The translations under genes and the position numbers were made by a program. Below are positions 1 through 7,681 of a stretch of DNA of 56,436 nt, piece by piece. The stretch's first letter is position 1. Every line of letters starts with the position of its first letter. The stretch covers positions 1 through 56,436 of the forward strand of contig DDUQ01000128.1 of NCBI GenBank assembly GCA_002344885.1. Direction: 5' to 3'. Origin of the DNA: Comamonadaceae bacterium UBA2334 (GTDB lineage Bacteria > Pseudomonadota > Gammaproteobacteria > Burkholderiales > Burkholderiaceae_C). Below the pieces are notes generated by a model, which did no database searches, was not told the origin of the DNA, and saw only the letters and a list, made by a program, of their open reading frames with translations.

Positions 1-838
1 GATCACCGATGTAATAGATGTTCTCTGCCTTGAGGCAGTTGGCAGAACGTACAGTGAGCTCCAACTCATCCACAGGACGCAGCAGAATCGGATCGAACTG
101 CTGTGACGAACGCTGAGCAGGCGCGTCAAAGGCGGTCAACTCGACACCTTCAAGTTGAGCGAAGACGGCAAGTTGCTCAACCAGAATTTTTGCCGAAGCA
201 CGAACGGCTTCTTCCGGACCTACTGCGCCGTTTGTCTCGATGTCCAATACCAGCTTGTCCAGATCGGTACGTTGCTCGACACGCGCACTCTCGACGGTAT
301 AGCTGACACGGCGAACCGGTGAGAACGAAGCGTCGAGCACGATACGACCGATCGAACGCAGTTGATCATCGTGACGACGCACGTTGCCAGGTACGTACCC
401 ACGACCCTTCTCAACCTTGATCTGCATGTCAAGTTTGGTCCCAGGCGACAACGTGGCAATCGCATGACCGGGATTGACGATTTCGACGTCATGGGGCGTC
501 TGAATATCAGCCGCAGTGACCACACCTTCACCATCTTTGCGCAGGCTCAATGTCACTTCATCACGGTTGTGGAGCTTAAACACCACGCCCTTGAGGTTCA
601 GCAGGATATTGACCACGTCTTCCTGTACACCATCAATGGAAGAGTACTCGTGCAACACACCTGCGATGGTGACTTCGGTCGGCGCATGACCCACCATGGA
701 CGACAACAGCACGCGACGCAGCGCATTGCCCAAAGTATGACCGTAGCCGCGTTCAAACGGCTCCAGAGACACTTTCGCCCGATTGGGAGCAATTTGCTCC
801 ACATTAATGGACTTTGGCTTCAACAGATTTGTAAGCAT
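1..838 (-). CDS. rpoA: DNA-directed RNA polymerase subunit alpha (3' end outside window)
   Basis: RNA polymerase alpha subunit, which nucleates assembly of beta and beta' and contacts activators and UP elements. The reading frame opens with an ATG at 838 (MLTNLLKPKSINVEQ) and stays open to base 1, so about 279 residues are visible. These cover the whole N-terminal assembly domain, including the conserved block around FERGYGHTLGNALRRVLLSS, and the start of the C-terminal domain; the end of alphaCTD lies outside. It is the last gene of the minus-strand ribosomal cluster, 87 nt after rpsD, the usual bacterial position. Identification is secure. Confidence 0.97.
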   Translation of the reverse strand, partial: MLTNLLKPKSINVEQIAPNRAKVSLEPFERGYGHTLGNALRRVLLSSMVGHAPTEVTIAGVLHEYSSIDGVQEDVVNILLNLKGVVFKLHNRDEVTLSLRKDGEGVVTAADIQTPHDVEIVNPGHAIATLSPGTKLDMQIKVEKGRGYVPGNVRRHDDQLRSIGRIVLDASFSPVRRVSYTVESARVEQRTDLDKLVLDIETNGAVGPEEAVRASAKILVEQLAVFAQLEGVELTAFDAPAQRSSQQFDPILLRPVDELELTVRSANCLKAENIYYIGD

Positions 839-925
839 TTAACTTCCCAATTTGCCCTCAGCTCGTTACACCGATAAGGCAGCCGAAGTAAATCCCGGAC
901 AACGCAAGCGATGCCCGGGCGCGAA

Positions 926-1549
926 TCAACGTGAATACAGTTCGACGATCAGCGATTCGTTGATGTCAGAGCCAAACTCGTCGCGGTCAGGCGTCTTCTT
1001 GAAGATACCCTCTGCCTTGTCGGCAGCGACGTCAACCCAAGCAGGAAAACCAATTTGCTTGGCAAGTTCCAGCGCTTCTACCACGCGGGCCTGCTTGCGG
1101 GACTTTTCGCGAACGGAAACCACATCACCTGCTTTGACCAGGTATGACGGGATGTTGACAGGGTTGCCATTCACCAGAATGGCCTTGTGAGACACCAACT
1201 GGCGAGCCTCAGCACGCGTCGAGGCAAAACCCATGCGGAAAGCCACGTTGTCAAGACGCGATTCCAGCAAAGACAGCAGGTTTGCACCAGTGTTGCCACG
1301 GCGGCGATCGGCTTCTTCGAAATAACGACGGAACTGACGCTCCAGAATGCCGTACATGCGCTTGACTTTCTGCTTTTCGCGCAGCTGCAAGCCGTAATCA
1401 GACGTACGTGCACCCGATGTACGACCATGTTGACCGGGTTTGGAGTCGAATTTAGCTTTGTCGCTGATGGAGCGGCGTGCGCTCTTCAACAACAGGTCGG
1501 TGCCTTCACGGCGGGAGAGTTTTGCCTTGGGGCCAAGATAACGTGCCAC
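926..1549 (-). CDS. rpsD: 30S ribosomal protein S4
   Basis: S4 binds 16S rRNA early in 30S assembly and in many bacteria represses its own operon by binding mRNA. The protein is 207 residues, the normal length, begins MARYLGPKAKLSRREG and contains the S4 RNA-binding domain at roughly residues 97-160 (SRLDNVAFRMGFASTRAEAR). The start codon is GTG, with an AGGA Shine-Dalgarno about 7 nt upstream. It follows rpsK after a 106-nt gap holding a terminator-like hairpin and two more inverted repeats, unusually long and structured for this cluster, so rpsD-rpoA expression may be uncoupled from rpsM-rpsK. Confidence 0.97.
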   Translation of the reverse strand: MARYLGPKAKLSRREGTDLLLKSARRSISDKAKFDSKPGQHGRTSGARTSDYGLQLREKQKVKRMYGILERQFRRYFEEADRRRGNTGANLLSLLESRLDNVAFRMGFASTRAEARQLVSHKAILVNGNPVNIPSYLVKAGDVVSVREKSRKQARVVEALELAKQIGFPAWVDVAADKAEGIFKKTPDRDEFGSDINESLIVELYSR

Positions 1550-1570
1550 GTTAAGTTCCTAGTTGTCTGC

Positions 1571-1611
1571 TGTGCGCTGAAAGCACAGGAGCCACGGCAA
1601 CATGCCGTGGC
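1571..1611 (-). repeat. Two adjacent inverted repeats in the rpsK-rpsD gap
   Basis: A perfect 9-bp stem (gccacggca / tgccgtggc, 1591-1599 and 1603-1611) with a 3-nt loop lies next to a 5-bp stem (tgtgc / gcaca, 1571-1575 and 1583-1587) with a 7-nt loop. They fall between the terminator-like hairpin at 1623-1648 and the rpsD start. Neither is followed by a T run. They could be an RNA structure controlling rpsD translation, for example an S4 target, or a processing site; the role is inferred. Confidence 0.6.
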
Positions 1612-1622
1612 GGTGGTCTTTG

Positions 1623-1648
1623 AAAAAAAGCGCGATACGTGTCGCGCC
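1623..1648 (-). terminator. Intrinsic terminator/attenuator between rpsK and rpsD
   Basis: Read on the minus strand, a GC-rich 6-bp stem (GCGCGA / TCGCGC, 1630-1635 and 1642-1647, loop 6 nt) is followed at once by seven T residues (1623-1629). It begins 8 nt after the rpsK stop codon. The form is that of a rho-independent terminator inside the ribosomal operon. rpsD-rpoA lie downstream on the same strand, so it is more likely a partial terminator or attenuator than the operon end, unless a promoter lies in the short space beyond it. Confidence 0.7.
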
Positions 1649-1655
1649 AACACCA

Positions 1656-2060
1656 TCAGATGCGACGACGCTTCTGGGGACGGCAGCCGTTGTGGGGAAC
1701 GGGTGTCACATCGGAGATGGATACGATGCGAATGCCAAGCGCACCGAGTGCGCGAACCGAGCTTTCGCGGCCGGGGCCGGGACCTTTGATCTCGACATCC
1801 AGATTTTTGATACCCTGTTCAATGGCAGCACGACCAGCGACTTCGGATGCGACTTGCGCAGCAAAGGGCGTTGACTTGCGTGAACCCTTGAACCCCTGAC
1901 CACCCGACGAAGCCCAGGACAACGCATTGCCTTGACGGTCGGTGATGGTGATGATGGTGTTGTTGAACGAAGCGTGAACGTGGGCAATGCCGTCTGCAAT
2001 GTTCTTGCGGACTTTCTTGCGTACACGAGCTGCTGCCGAGCTGGATGGTGCTTTTGCCAT
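1656..2060 (-). CDS. rpsK: 30S ribosomal protein S11
   Basis: S11 forms part of the 30S platform near the mRNA exit. The 134-residue protein starts MAKAPSSSAAARVRKK and contains the family core HVHASFNNTIITITDRQGN and the C-terminal block TPVPHNGCRPQKRRR. Its ATG lies 17 nt after the rpsM stop, in the usual alpha-operon order. A terminator-like hairpin follows directly. Confidence 0.97.
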   Translation of the reverse strand: MAKAPSSSAAARVRKKVRKNIADGIAHVHASFNNTIITITDRQGNALSWASSGGQGFKGSRKSTPFAAQVASEVAGRAAIEQGIKNLDVEIKGPGPGRESSVRALGALGIRIVSISDVTPVPHNGCRPQKRRRI

Positions 2061-2077
2061 GTGTAACTTTCAGGAGC

Positions 2078-2443
2078 TTATTTCTTCAGTGCCAACGCTG
2101 CCTTGCGGGGACCTTTGCGGGTGCGAGCATTGGTCTTGGTGCGCTGACCGCGTGCGGGCAGACCACGGCGATGACGGAAACCACGGTAGCAACCGATGTC
2201 CATCAGACGCTTGATGTTCATGGTCGTTTCACGACGGAGGTCACCCTCGATGGTGAACAAACCGACTTGATCACGCACCTTCTCCAGGTCTGCATCGGAG
2301 AAATCTTTGATTTTTTTGCTGTAAGCGATGCCTGCAGCGTCACAGATCTGACGCGCGCGAGTGCGACCGATACCGAAAATGGCGGTCAGGCCAATTTCGG
2401 CATGCTTGTGGGGAGGAATGTTGATACCTGCGATACGAGCCAT
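2078..2443 (-). CDS. rpsM: 30S ribosomal protein S13
   Basis: S13 is a 30S head protein contacting the P-site tRNA and bridging to the 50S subunit. I start it at the ATG at 2443 (MARIAGINIPPHKHAEIGLT), giving 121 residues; an in-frame extension upstream would run into rpmJ and has no family support. The helix-hairpin-helix region (IFGIGRTRARQICDAAGI) and basic tail (RTKTNARTRKGPRKAA) are present. It lies 17 nt after rpmJ. Confidence 0.96.
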   Translation of the reverse strand: MARIAGINIPPHKHAEIGLTAIFGIGRTRARQICDAAGIAYSKKIKDFSDADLEKVRDQVGLFTIEGDLRRETTMNIKRLMDIGCYRGFRHRRGLPARGQRTKTNARTRKGPRKAALALKK

Positions 2444-2460
2444 GATGGTCCTCTGAATTA

Positions 2461-2574
2461 TCAGCCTTGGCGCTGTTTGTGACGTGGGTCCGTGCAAATG
2501 ACACGCACGATACCTTTGCGTCGAATGATCTTACAGTTGCGGCACATTTTTTTGACCGAAGCCGAAACTCTCAT
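2461..2574 (-). CDS. rpmJ: 50S ribosomal protein L36
   Basis: Short gene of 37 codons plus stop, encoding a protein that begins MRVSASVKKMCRNCKIIRRK. It has the zinc-ribbon residues Cys11, Cys14, Cys27 and His32, so it is the zinc-binding C+ form of L36. The ATG at 2574 is preceded by AGGAG. It sits between secY and rpsM; in many betaproteobacteria infA would be expected just upstream, but there is no room for it here. Confidence 0.96.
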   Translation of the reverse strand: MRVSASVKKMCRNCKIIRRKGIVRVICTDPRHKQRQG

Positions 2575-2651
2575 AGTCTTCTCCTAAAAATCAATGCTTA
2601 CTGGGCAACTTCGGGCGCTTGCGCCGAACTCGCGACACGTTAACCGGGCTC

Positions 2652-3953
2652 TTAACCCTTGAAATTCGCTTTCTTGAGCAGCGAGTCGTACTGCTGCGAC
2701 ATCATGTAGTTCTGAACCTGAGCCATGAAGTCCATGGTCACCACCACAATGATCAGTAACGACGTGCCGCCGAAATAGAACGGAACGTTGTACTTCAGGA
2801 TCAGGAACTCGGGCAACAAGCACACCAGCGTGATGTAAATGGCACCAGCAAAAGTCAGCCGCGTCAAAATCTTGTCGATATGGCGTGCAGTCTGGTCACC
2901 AGGGCGGATCCCTGGGATGAACGCACCGCTTTTCTTCAAGTTATCTGCGGTCTCTCTGCTATTGAACACCAGTGCGGTGTAGAAAAAGCAGAAAAACACA
3001 ATGGCGGCACCGTACAACGCTACATAAATGGGCTGTCCAGGCGTCAACGCCGCAGCAATGTCTTTCAACCAACGCATCGAGTCGCCCGTGCTGAACCAAC
3101 CCACCACCGTCGCCGGCAGCAGGATGATTGACGAGGCAAAGATTGCTGGGATCACACCGGCCATGTTGAGCTTCAAAGGCAAGTGTGACGACTGCCCACC
3201 ATAGACCTTGTTACCCACCTGACGTCGCGCATAGTTCACCAGAATCTTGCGCTGCCCACGTTCGACGAACACCACAAAATAGGTGACCGCAACAACCAGC
3301 ACACTGATAAAGATCGCTGCCAGCGGATGCATGGACCCAGTACGGACCAGCTCAAACAAGCCCCCCAGCGCGCTGGGCAACCCTGCTGCAATACTGGCAA
3401 AGATCAGAATCGAAATGCCGTTGCCCAAACCTCGCTCGGTGATCTGCTCACCCAGCCACATCAGGAACATCGTGCCAGCCGTCAGCGACACCACGGTGGT
3501 CAAGCGGAACATGAAGCCAGGCTCCAAGACCAAGCCTTGTGTACCTTCCAACGCCAAGGCTATGCCAAGCGCCTGAAAGAGTGCCAAACCGACTGTGCCG
3601 TAGCGTGTGAACTGTGTGATCTTGCGGCGCCCTGCCTCACCTTCCTTCTTCAGTTGCTCAAGCGCTGGAACCACGTAGGTGCCCAGTTGCATGATGATCG
3701 AAGCGGAAATGTAGGGCATGATCCCCAGCGCGAACACGGCAAACCTCGACAACGCGCCACCGGAGAACATATTGAACAGACTCAATATGCCGCCTTCCTG
3801 CGTTTTGAACAGCTGTGCCAGTTGATCAGGGTCAATGCCAGGCACGGGAATGTGCGCACCGATTCTGTAAACCACCAGAGCGAGCAAAAGAAAAACAAGT
3901 CGGCGACGCAAGTCGCCATACTTGTCAGACTTTGCAATGGAGGGATTTGCCAC
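2652..3953 (-). CDS. secY: Protein translocase subunit SecY
   Basis: Central channel subunit of the Sec translocon in the inner membrane. The 433-residue protein has the expected ten hydrophobic segments and SecY signatures such as GIMPYISASIIMQ near residues 77-89 and the cytoplasmic loop GERGLGNGIS-like segment (QITERGLGNGISILIFASI). Translation starts at GTG (3953) with MANPSIAKSDKYGDL. It lies 20 nt after rplO, in the standard position of the spc operon. The C-terminus KKANFKG is the usual short cytoplasmic tail. Confidence 0.97.
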   Translation of the reverse strand: MANPSIAKSDKYGDLRRRLVFLLLALVVYRIGAHIPVPGIDPDQLAQLFKTQEGGILSLFNMFSGGALSRFAVFALGIMPYISASIIMQLGTYVVPALEQLKKEGEAGRRKITQFTRYGTVGLALFQALGIALALEGTQGLVLEPGFMFRLTTVVSLTAGTMFLMWLGEQITERGLGNGISILIFASIAAGLPSALGGLFELVRTGSMHPLAAIFISVLVVAVTYFVVFVERGQRKILVNYARRQVGNKVYGGQSSHLPLKLNMAGVIPAIFASSIILLPATVVGWFSTGDSMRWLKDIAAALTPGQPIYVALYGAAIVFFCFFYTALVFNSRETADNLKKSGAFIPGIRPGDQTARHIDKILTRLTFAGAIYITLVCLLPEFLILKYNVPFYFGGTSLLIIVVVTMDFMAQVQNYMMSQQYDSLLKKANFKG

Positions 3954-3973
3954 GTTTCAGTCCGAGTTCAGGT

Positions 3974-4405
3974 TCAGGCCACTGAACCACCGGCAGCTTC
4001 AATGGCAGCTTTTGCTGCCGCTGTTGCGCCGATGTCTTTCAGATTGACCGCTGCGGTCAATGCGCCGGTGTTCACAACTTTGACCTTGCGGACGAGCTGG
4101 GACACCAAACCTGCTTGCTTGAGCGCGAGCAAATCCACGTCCGTGACGTTCAAGCTGGCCAGATCCGCCAGCGTCACTTCGCCCACAAACGGTTTTTGCT
4201 GCGACTTGAAGCCGCGCTTGGGCAGGCGACGCTGCATAGGCATCTGACCGCCTTCGAAGCCAACCTTGTGATAGCCACCAGCGCGAGACTTCTGACCTTT
4301 GTGGCCACGGCCGGCAGTTTTGCCCAAACCGGAGCCGATACCACGGCCCACGCGTCGTTTGGCGTGCTTGGCACCCGCGCCTGGTTTGATGGTGTTGAGT
4401 TCCAT
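3974..4405 (-). CDS. rplO: 50S ribosomal protein L15
   Basis: L15 is a late-assembly 50S protein that binds 23S rRNA. The 143-residue protein starts MELNTIKPGAGAKHAKRRVG and has the glycine- and arginine-rich N-terminal extension (GRGIGSGLGKTAGRGHKGQK) typical of L15. It lies between rpmD (11 nt) and secY (20 nt), in normal spc-operon order. Confidence 0.96.
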   Translation of the reverse strand: MELNTIKPGAGAKHAKRRVGRGIGSGLGKTAGRGHKGQKSRAGGYHKVGFEGGQMPMQRRLPKRGFKSQQKPFVGEVTLADLASLNVTDVDLLALKQAGLVSQLVRKVKVVNTGALTAAVNLKDIGATAAAKAAIEAAGGSVA

Positions 4406-4416
4406 GTTTCGCCTGC

Positions 4417-4599
4417 TTACAGAACGGTGACCAGATAGCTGATCTTGTTGATCATGCCGCGCACCGCAGGTGTATCCTGCAATTCGCGAACGCTGTTGAC
4501 TTTGCGCAAACCCAGGCCACGAACGGTGGCGCGGTGCGACACTTTGCAGCCGATGGGACTACGCACCAGCTTGACCTTGACTGTTGTTGTGGTTGTCAT
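4417..4599 (-). CDS. rpmD: 50S ribosomal protein L30
   Basis: L30 is a small 50S protein. The 60-residue product (MTTTTTVKVKLVRSPIGCKV...) has the family signature around LGLRKVNSVRELQDTPAVRGM and the normal length. The threonine-rich first residues are a slight lineage-specific extension. It sits between rpsE and rplO with gaps of about 10 nt. Confidence 0.95.
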   Translation of the reverse strand: MTTTTTVKVKLVRSPIGCKVSHRATVRGLGLRKVNSVRELQDTPAVRGMINKISYLVTVL

Positions 4600-4609
4600 G
4601 GTGTGTACC

Positions 4610-5128
4610 TCAGCTCAGGATGTCTTCCACCGACTTGCCGCGCTTGGCAGCAACTTCAGCGGGCGTCGTGGAGTTCTTCAGTGCATCCAATGTGGCGCGA
4701 ACCAGGTTGTACGGATTGCTGGAGCCGTGGCTCTTTGCCACTACATCCGTGATACCCAACACCTCGAACACTGCACGCATAGGACCACCGGCAATGATGC
4801 CCGTACCCTTGGCGGCCGGGAGCATCATCACGTTGGAAGCACCATGTTCACCATAAACGTTGTGGTGGATGGAACCGTTCTTGAGCGACACCTTGATCAT
4901 GTTGCGACGGGCTTGCTCCATCGCCTTCTGGACTGCAACCGGCACCTCACGTGCCTTGCCTTTGCCCATACCCACTTTGCCATCGCCATCACCAACCACG
5001 GTCAATGCGGCAAAACCCAAAATGCGACCGCCCTTGACCACTTTGGTCACGCGGTTGATCGCAATCATCTTCTCGCGCAAACCATCTTCTGGTCCGTCAG
5101 CCTGCGCCTTAGCCGGAAACTTAGCCAT
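4610..5128 (-). CDS. rpsE: 30S ribosomal protein S5
   Basis: S5 is a 30S protein important for decoding accuracy and mRNA unwinding. The 172-residue protein has the N-terminal S5 RNA-binding domain (LREKMIAINRVTKVVKGGR, about residues 18-36) and the C-terminal domain (GTGIIAGGPMRAVFEVLGI, about 107-125). It starts at the ATG at 5128 (MAKFPAKAQADGPEDG) and follows rplR after 17 nt. Confidence 0.97.
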   Translation of the reverse strand: MAKFPAKAQADGPEDGLREKMIAINRVTKVVKGGRILGFAALTVVGDGDGKVGMGKGKAREVPVAVQKAMEQARRNMIKVSLKNGSIHHNVYGEHGASNVMMLPAAKGTGIIAGGPMRAVFEVLGITDVVAKSHGSSNPYNLVRATLDALKNSTTPAEVAAKRGKSVEDILS

Positions 5129-5145
5129 TTGGTGTATTCCTTGTA

Positions 5146-5511
5146 TCAGAACTGAAGACCGGCTTCCCGGGCTGCATCAGCGAGGGCCTTCACACGACCG
5201 TGATAGGCAAAGCCCGCGCGGTCGAATGCGACTTTTTCAATGCCAGCTGCCTTCGCCTTGGCGGCGATGCGCTTGCCAATGACTTCAGCCGCAGCCTTGT
5301 TGCCACCTTTGCCTGCAGCACCGATTTGTGCGCGCACTTCGGACTCGACAGTGGATGCGGAGGCCAGAACCTTGGTGCCGTCGCCCGAAATGACGTTGGC
5401 GTAAATGTGCAGATTGGTGCGGTTCACTGTCAGACGGACAGCGGACTGCTGTGCAATGCGCAGCCGGGTCTGGCGCGCACGACGGAGACGTTGCTCTTTT
5501 TTGGTCAACAT
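5146..5511 (-). CDS. rplR: 50S ribosomal protein L18
   Basis: L18 binds 5S rRNA with L5 and L25. The 121-residue protein starts MLTKKEQRLRRARQTRLRI and carries the family motifs RLTVNRTNLHIYANVI and the C-terminal FDRAGFAYHGRVKALADAAR. Length is normal. It lies 11 nt after rplF in the same direction. Confidence 0.96.
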   Translation of the reverse strand: MLTKKEQRLRRARQTRLRIAQQSAVRLTVNRTNLHIYANVISGDGTKVLASASTVESEVRAQIGAAGKGGNKAAAEVIGKRIAAKAKAAGIEKVAFDRAGFAYHGRVKALADAAREAGLQF

Positions 5512-5522
5512 GATCCCAGTCC

Positions 5523-6056
5523 TTATTTCTTCTTGGTTTCTTTGATCGTCACTTTTTCATCCGCATAGCGGATGCCCTTGCCTTTGTAGGGCTCGGGTGG
5601 ACGAACAGCGCGGACTTCAGCCGCGATCTGACCGACACGCTGACGGTCTGCACCTTTGATCAGTACTTCCGTCGGTGTCGGCGTCGCCACGGTGATGCCC
5701 GCAGGCATCGCCATCACGACCGGGTGGGAATAACCCACGGTCAAGTTCAGCTTGTCGCCCTGTGCTTGCGCTTTGTAGCCCACACCGATCAGCGTCAGCT
5801 TGCGCTCGAAGCCCTTGCTCACACCAACGACCATGTTGTTCACGGCCTGGCGGATGGTGCCAGACATGGCGTTCGCGTCACGCGACTCATCCACGGGTGC
5901 AAACGACAGGGAACCGTTGTTGTTCTCCACCTTGACCAGCGCGCTCTGCGCGACTTCAAGCGTGCCCAATGCGCCCTTGACCGCAATGGTCTCGGCACGC
6001 AACGTAACATCCACACCTTGTGGGACGGCAATTGCCAGTTTTCCTACACGAGACAT
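5523..6056 (-). CDS. rplF: 50S ribosomal protein L6
   Basis: L6 binds 23S rRNA near the sarcin-ricin loop. The 177-residue product starts MSRVGKLAIAVPQGVDVTL and contains both L6 repeats, with the bacterial C-terminal signature KGADRQRVGQIAAEVRAVRP followed by EPYKGKGIRYADE. It lies 25 nt after rpsH. Confidence 0.97.
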   Translation of the reverse strand: MSRVGKLAIAVPQGVDVTLRAETIAVKGALGTLEVAQSALVKVENNNGSLSFAPVDESRDANAMSGTIRQAVNNMVVGVSKGFERKLTLIGVGYKAQAQGDKLNLTVGYSHPVVMAMPAGITVATPTPTEVLIKGADRQRVGQIAAEVRAVRPPEPYKGKGIRYADEKVTIKETKKK

Positions 6057-6081
6057 TCAGTTTTCTCCTCAATGCCCTGCG

Positions 6082-6477
6082 TCAGGCGACATAACAAAGG
6101 ACTTCACCACCGACGCCTTCGGCGCGAGCCTTGCGGTCGGTCATGACACCACGAGGGGTCGTGACGATGGCAACACCCAGGCCATTCATGACCTGGGGAA
6201 TGGCATCACGGCCTTTGTACACGCGCAAGCCGGGGCGGCTGACGCGTTCGATACGCTCGATCACTGCACGACCAGCGTAGTACTTGAGTTCGATTTCCAA
6301 CTCGGACTTGCCGGCAGCGTTGTTGACTTTGTAGCCGTCGATATAGCCTTCATCTTTCAGGACTTTGGCGATGGCAACTTTGACTTTCGACGACGGCAGC
6401 GACACGGTGGTTTTCTGAACCATCTGCGCGTTGCGGATGCGTGTCAACATGTCAGCGATAGGATCACTCATGCTCAT
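6082..6477 (-). CDS. rpsH: 30S ribosomal protein S8
   Basis: S8 binds the central domain of 16S rRNA; in E. coli it also represses the spc operon by binding mRNA near the rplE start. The 131-residue protein starts MSMSDPIADMLTRIRNAQ, matching the family N-terminus, and ends with the conserved block MTDRKARAEGVGGEVLCYVA. Standard spc-operon position between rpsN and rplF. I did not find a clear S8-type mRNA target by eye. Confidence 0.97.
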   Translation of the reverse strand: MSMSDPIADMLTRIRNAQMVQKTTVSLPSSKVKVAIAKVLKDEGYIDGYKVNNAAGKSELEIELKYYAGRAVIERIERVSRPGLRVYKGRDAIPQVMNGLGVAIVTTPRGVMTDRKARAEGVGGEVLCYVA

Positions 6478-6495
6478 TTCAGGTTCTCCTATTGC

Positions 6496-6801
6496 TTACC
6501 AGCTGGCTTTGGTCATGCCAGGGATCTCGCCTGCAAAAGCCAGTTCACGGACTTTTGCGCGGGCCAGACCAAATTGACGGAATGTGCCACGCGGACGACC
6601 CGTGATTTCGCAGCGGTTGCGCTGGCGCGTCGGGTTGGCATTGCGGGGCAGCTTTTGCAAACCGAGACGGGCTGCATCGCGCTCTTCATCGGTCAACTTG
6701 CTGTTTTTGGATGCCGCTTTGAGTTCGGCGTACTTTTTCGCGAACTTGGCTGCGAGTTGCTCGCGCTTGAGTTCACGCTGGAGAAAAGCTTGTTTTGCCA
6801 C
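6496..6801 (-). CDS. rpsN: 30S ribosomal protein S14
   Basis: S14 is a 30S head protein. I start it at a GTG at 6801 (read as MAKQAFLQRELKREQLAAKF), giving the standard 101 residues; an ATG further upstream would extend it into rplE without family support. The GTG is preceded by GAGGTGG, which overlaps the rplE stop codon, a good sign of coupling. It is the long zinc-free form: the CxxC pairs of the short type are absent. Signature RNRCEITGRPRGTFRQFGLA is present. Confidence 0.95.
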   Translation of the reverse strand: MAKQAFLQRELKREQLAAKFAKKYAELKAASKNSKLTDEERDAARLGLQKLPRNANPTRQRNRCEITGRPRGTFRQFGLARAKVRELAFAGEIPGMTKASW

Positions 6802-6809
6802 ACGCCACC

Positions 6810-7355
6810 TCAGTTCTTGAAGGGAAAACGGAACCCAGCCAACAGCGCCTTGCACTCTTCGTCGTTCTTGGCGGTTGTTGTGATGCTGATGTTCAGGCCG
6901 CGCAGTGCATCGACCTTGTCATACTCGATTTCGGGGAAAATGATCTGCTCTTTCACGCCGACGTTGTAGTTGCCACGACCGTCGAAAGAACGACCGGAGA
7001 TACCACGGAAGTCACGGACGCGGGGCAACGCAACGGTCACGAAACGGTCCAGGAATTCGTACATCTGTGCACCGCGCAAGGTCACCATGCAACCGATGGC
7101 CTGGCCTTCACGGATCTTGAAACCGGCGATCGCCTTGCGTGCCTTGGTGACAACAGGCTTCTGGCCGGCAATCTTGGTCAGGTCAGCCACGGCGTTGTCC
7201 ATGACTTTCTTGTCGGCCACAGCCTCGCTCACACCCATGTTCAGCGTGATTTTGGTGATGCGCGGCACTTCCATGATGGACTTGTACCCATACTTCTGCA
7301 TCAACGCCGGAGCGATGGTTGAACGGTATTGCTCTTGAAAACGTGCCATGGTCAT
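6810..7355 (-). CDS. rplE: 50S ribosomal protein L5
   Basis: L5 binds 5S rRNA and contacts P-site tRNA. There are two possible starts: ATG at 7355, which overlaps the rplX stop as ATGA and gives 181 residues, or ATG at 7349 (MARFQEQYRSTIAPALMQKY), giving 179 residues, the usual family N-terminus. I give the upstream one because AAGG lies 5 nt before it. Motifs include PRITKITLNMGVSEA and the C-terminal TTTAKNDEECKALLAGFRFP. Confidence 0.96.
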   Translation of the reverse strand: MTMARFQEQYRSTIAPALMQKYGYKSIMEVPRITKITLNMGVSEAVADKKVMDNAVADLTKIAGQKPVVTKARKAIAGFKIREGQAIGCMVTLRGAQMYEFLDRFVTVALPRVRDFRGISGRSFDGRGNYNVGVKEQIIFPEIEYDKVDALRGLNISITTTAKNDEECKALLAGFRFPFKN

Positions 7356-7672
7356 GCCGCCTTGATTTCTTCGCCAGACGATTTGAAGACGCGAACCTTC
7401 TTGCCGTCTGCGAGTTGCTTGATGCCAACGCGATCAGCCTTGCCGGTGGATGCATTGAAAATGGCCACGTTGGACTGATGGATGGGCATGGTCTTGGTGA
7501 TGATGCCACCCACCACACCCTTCATCGGGTTGGGCTTGGCATGCTTTTTCACGGTGTTCACACCTTCGACCAGCACGTGGTCTGCATCGGTACGCTGCGT
7601 GACAAGACCGCGCTTGCCCTTATCGCGACCCGTGATGACGATGACTTCGTCGCCTTTGATGATTTTGTTCAT
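7352..7672 (-). CDS. rplX: 50S ribosomal protein L24
   Basis: L24 is an assembly-initiator 50S protein near the peptide exit tunnel. The 106-residue product has an N-terminal KOW motif (MNKIIKGDEVIVITGRDKGK, residues 1-20) and the block GVNTVKKHAKPNPMKGVVGG. It lies 9 nt after rplN and its stop overlaps the rplE start. Confidence 0.96.
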   Translation of the reverse strand: MNKIIKGDEVIVITGRDKGKRGLVTQRTDADHVLVEGVNTVKKHAKPNPMKGVVGGIITKTMPIHQSNVAIFNASTGKADRVGIKQLADGKKVRVFKSSGEEIKAA

Positions 7673-7681
7673 GGCTTGACC

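Noticed and set aside
3822..3835. FNR-like TTGATCAGGGTCAA
   Set aside because: It lies within the secY coding region and follows from the codons of a conserved N-terminal segment; no promoter position relates to it.
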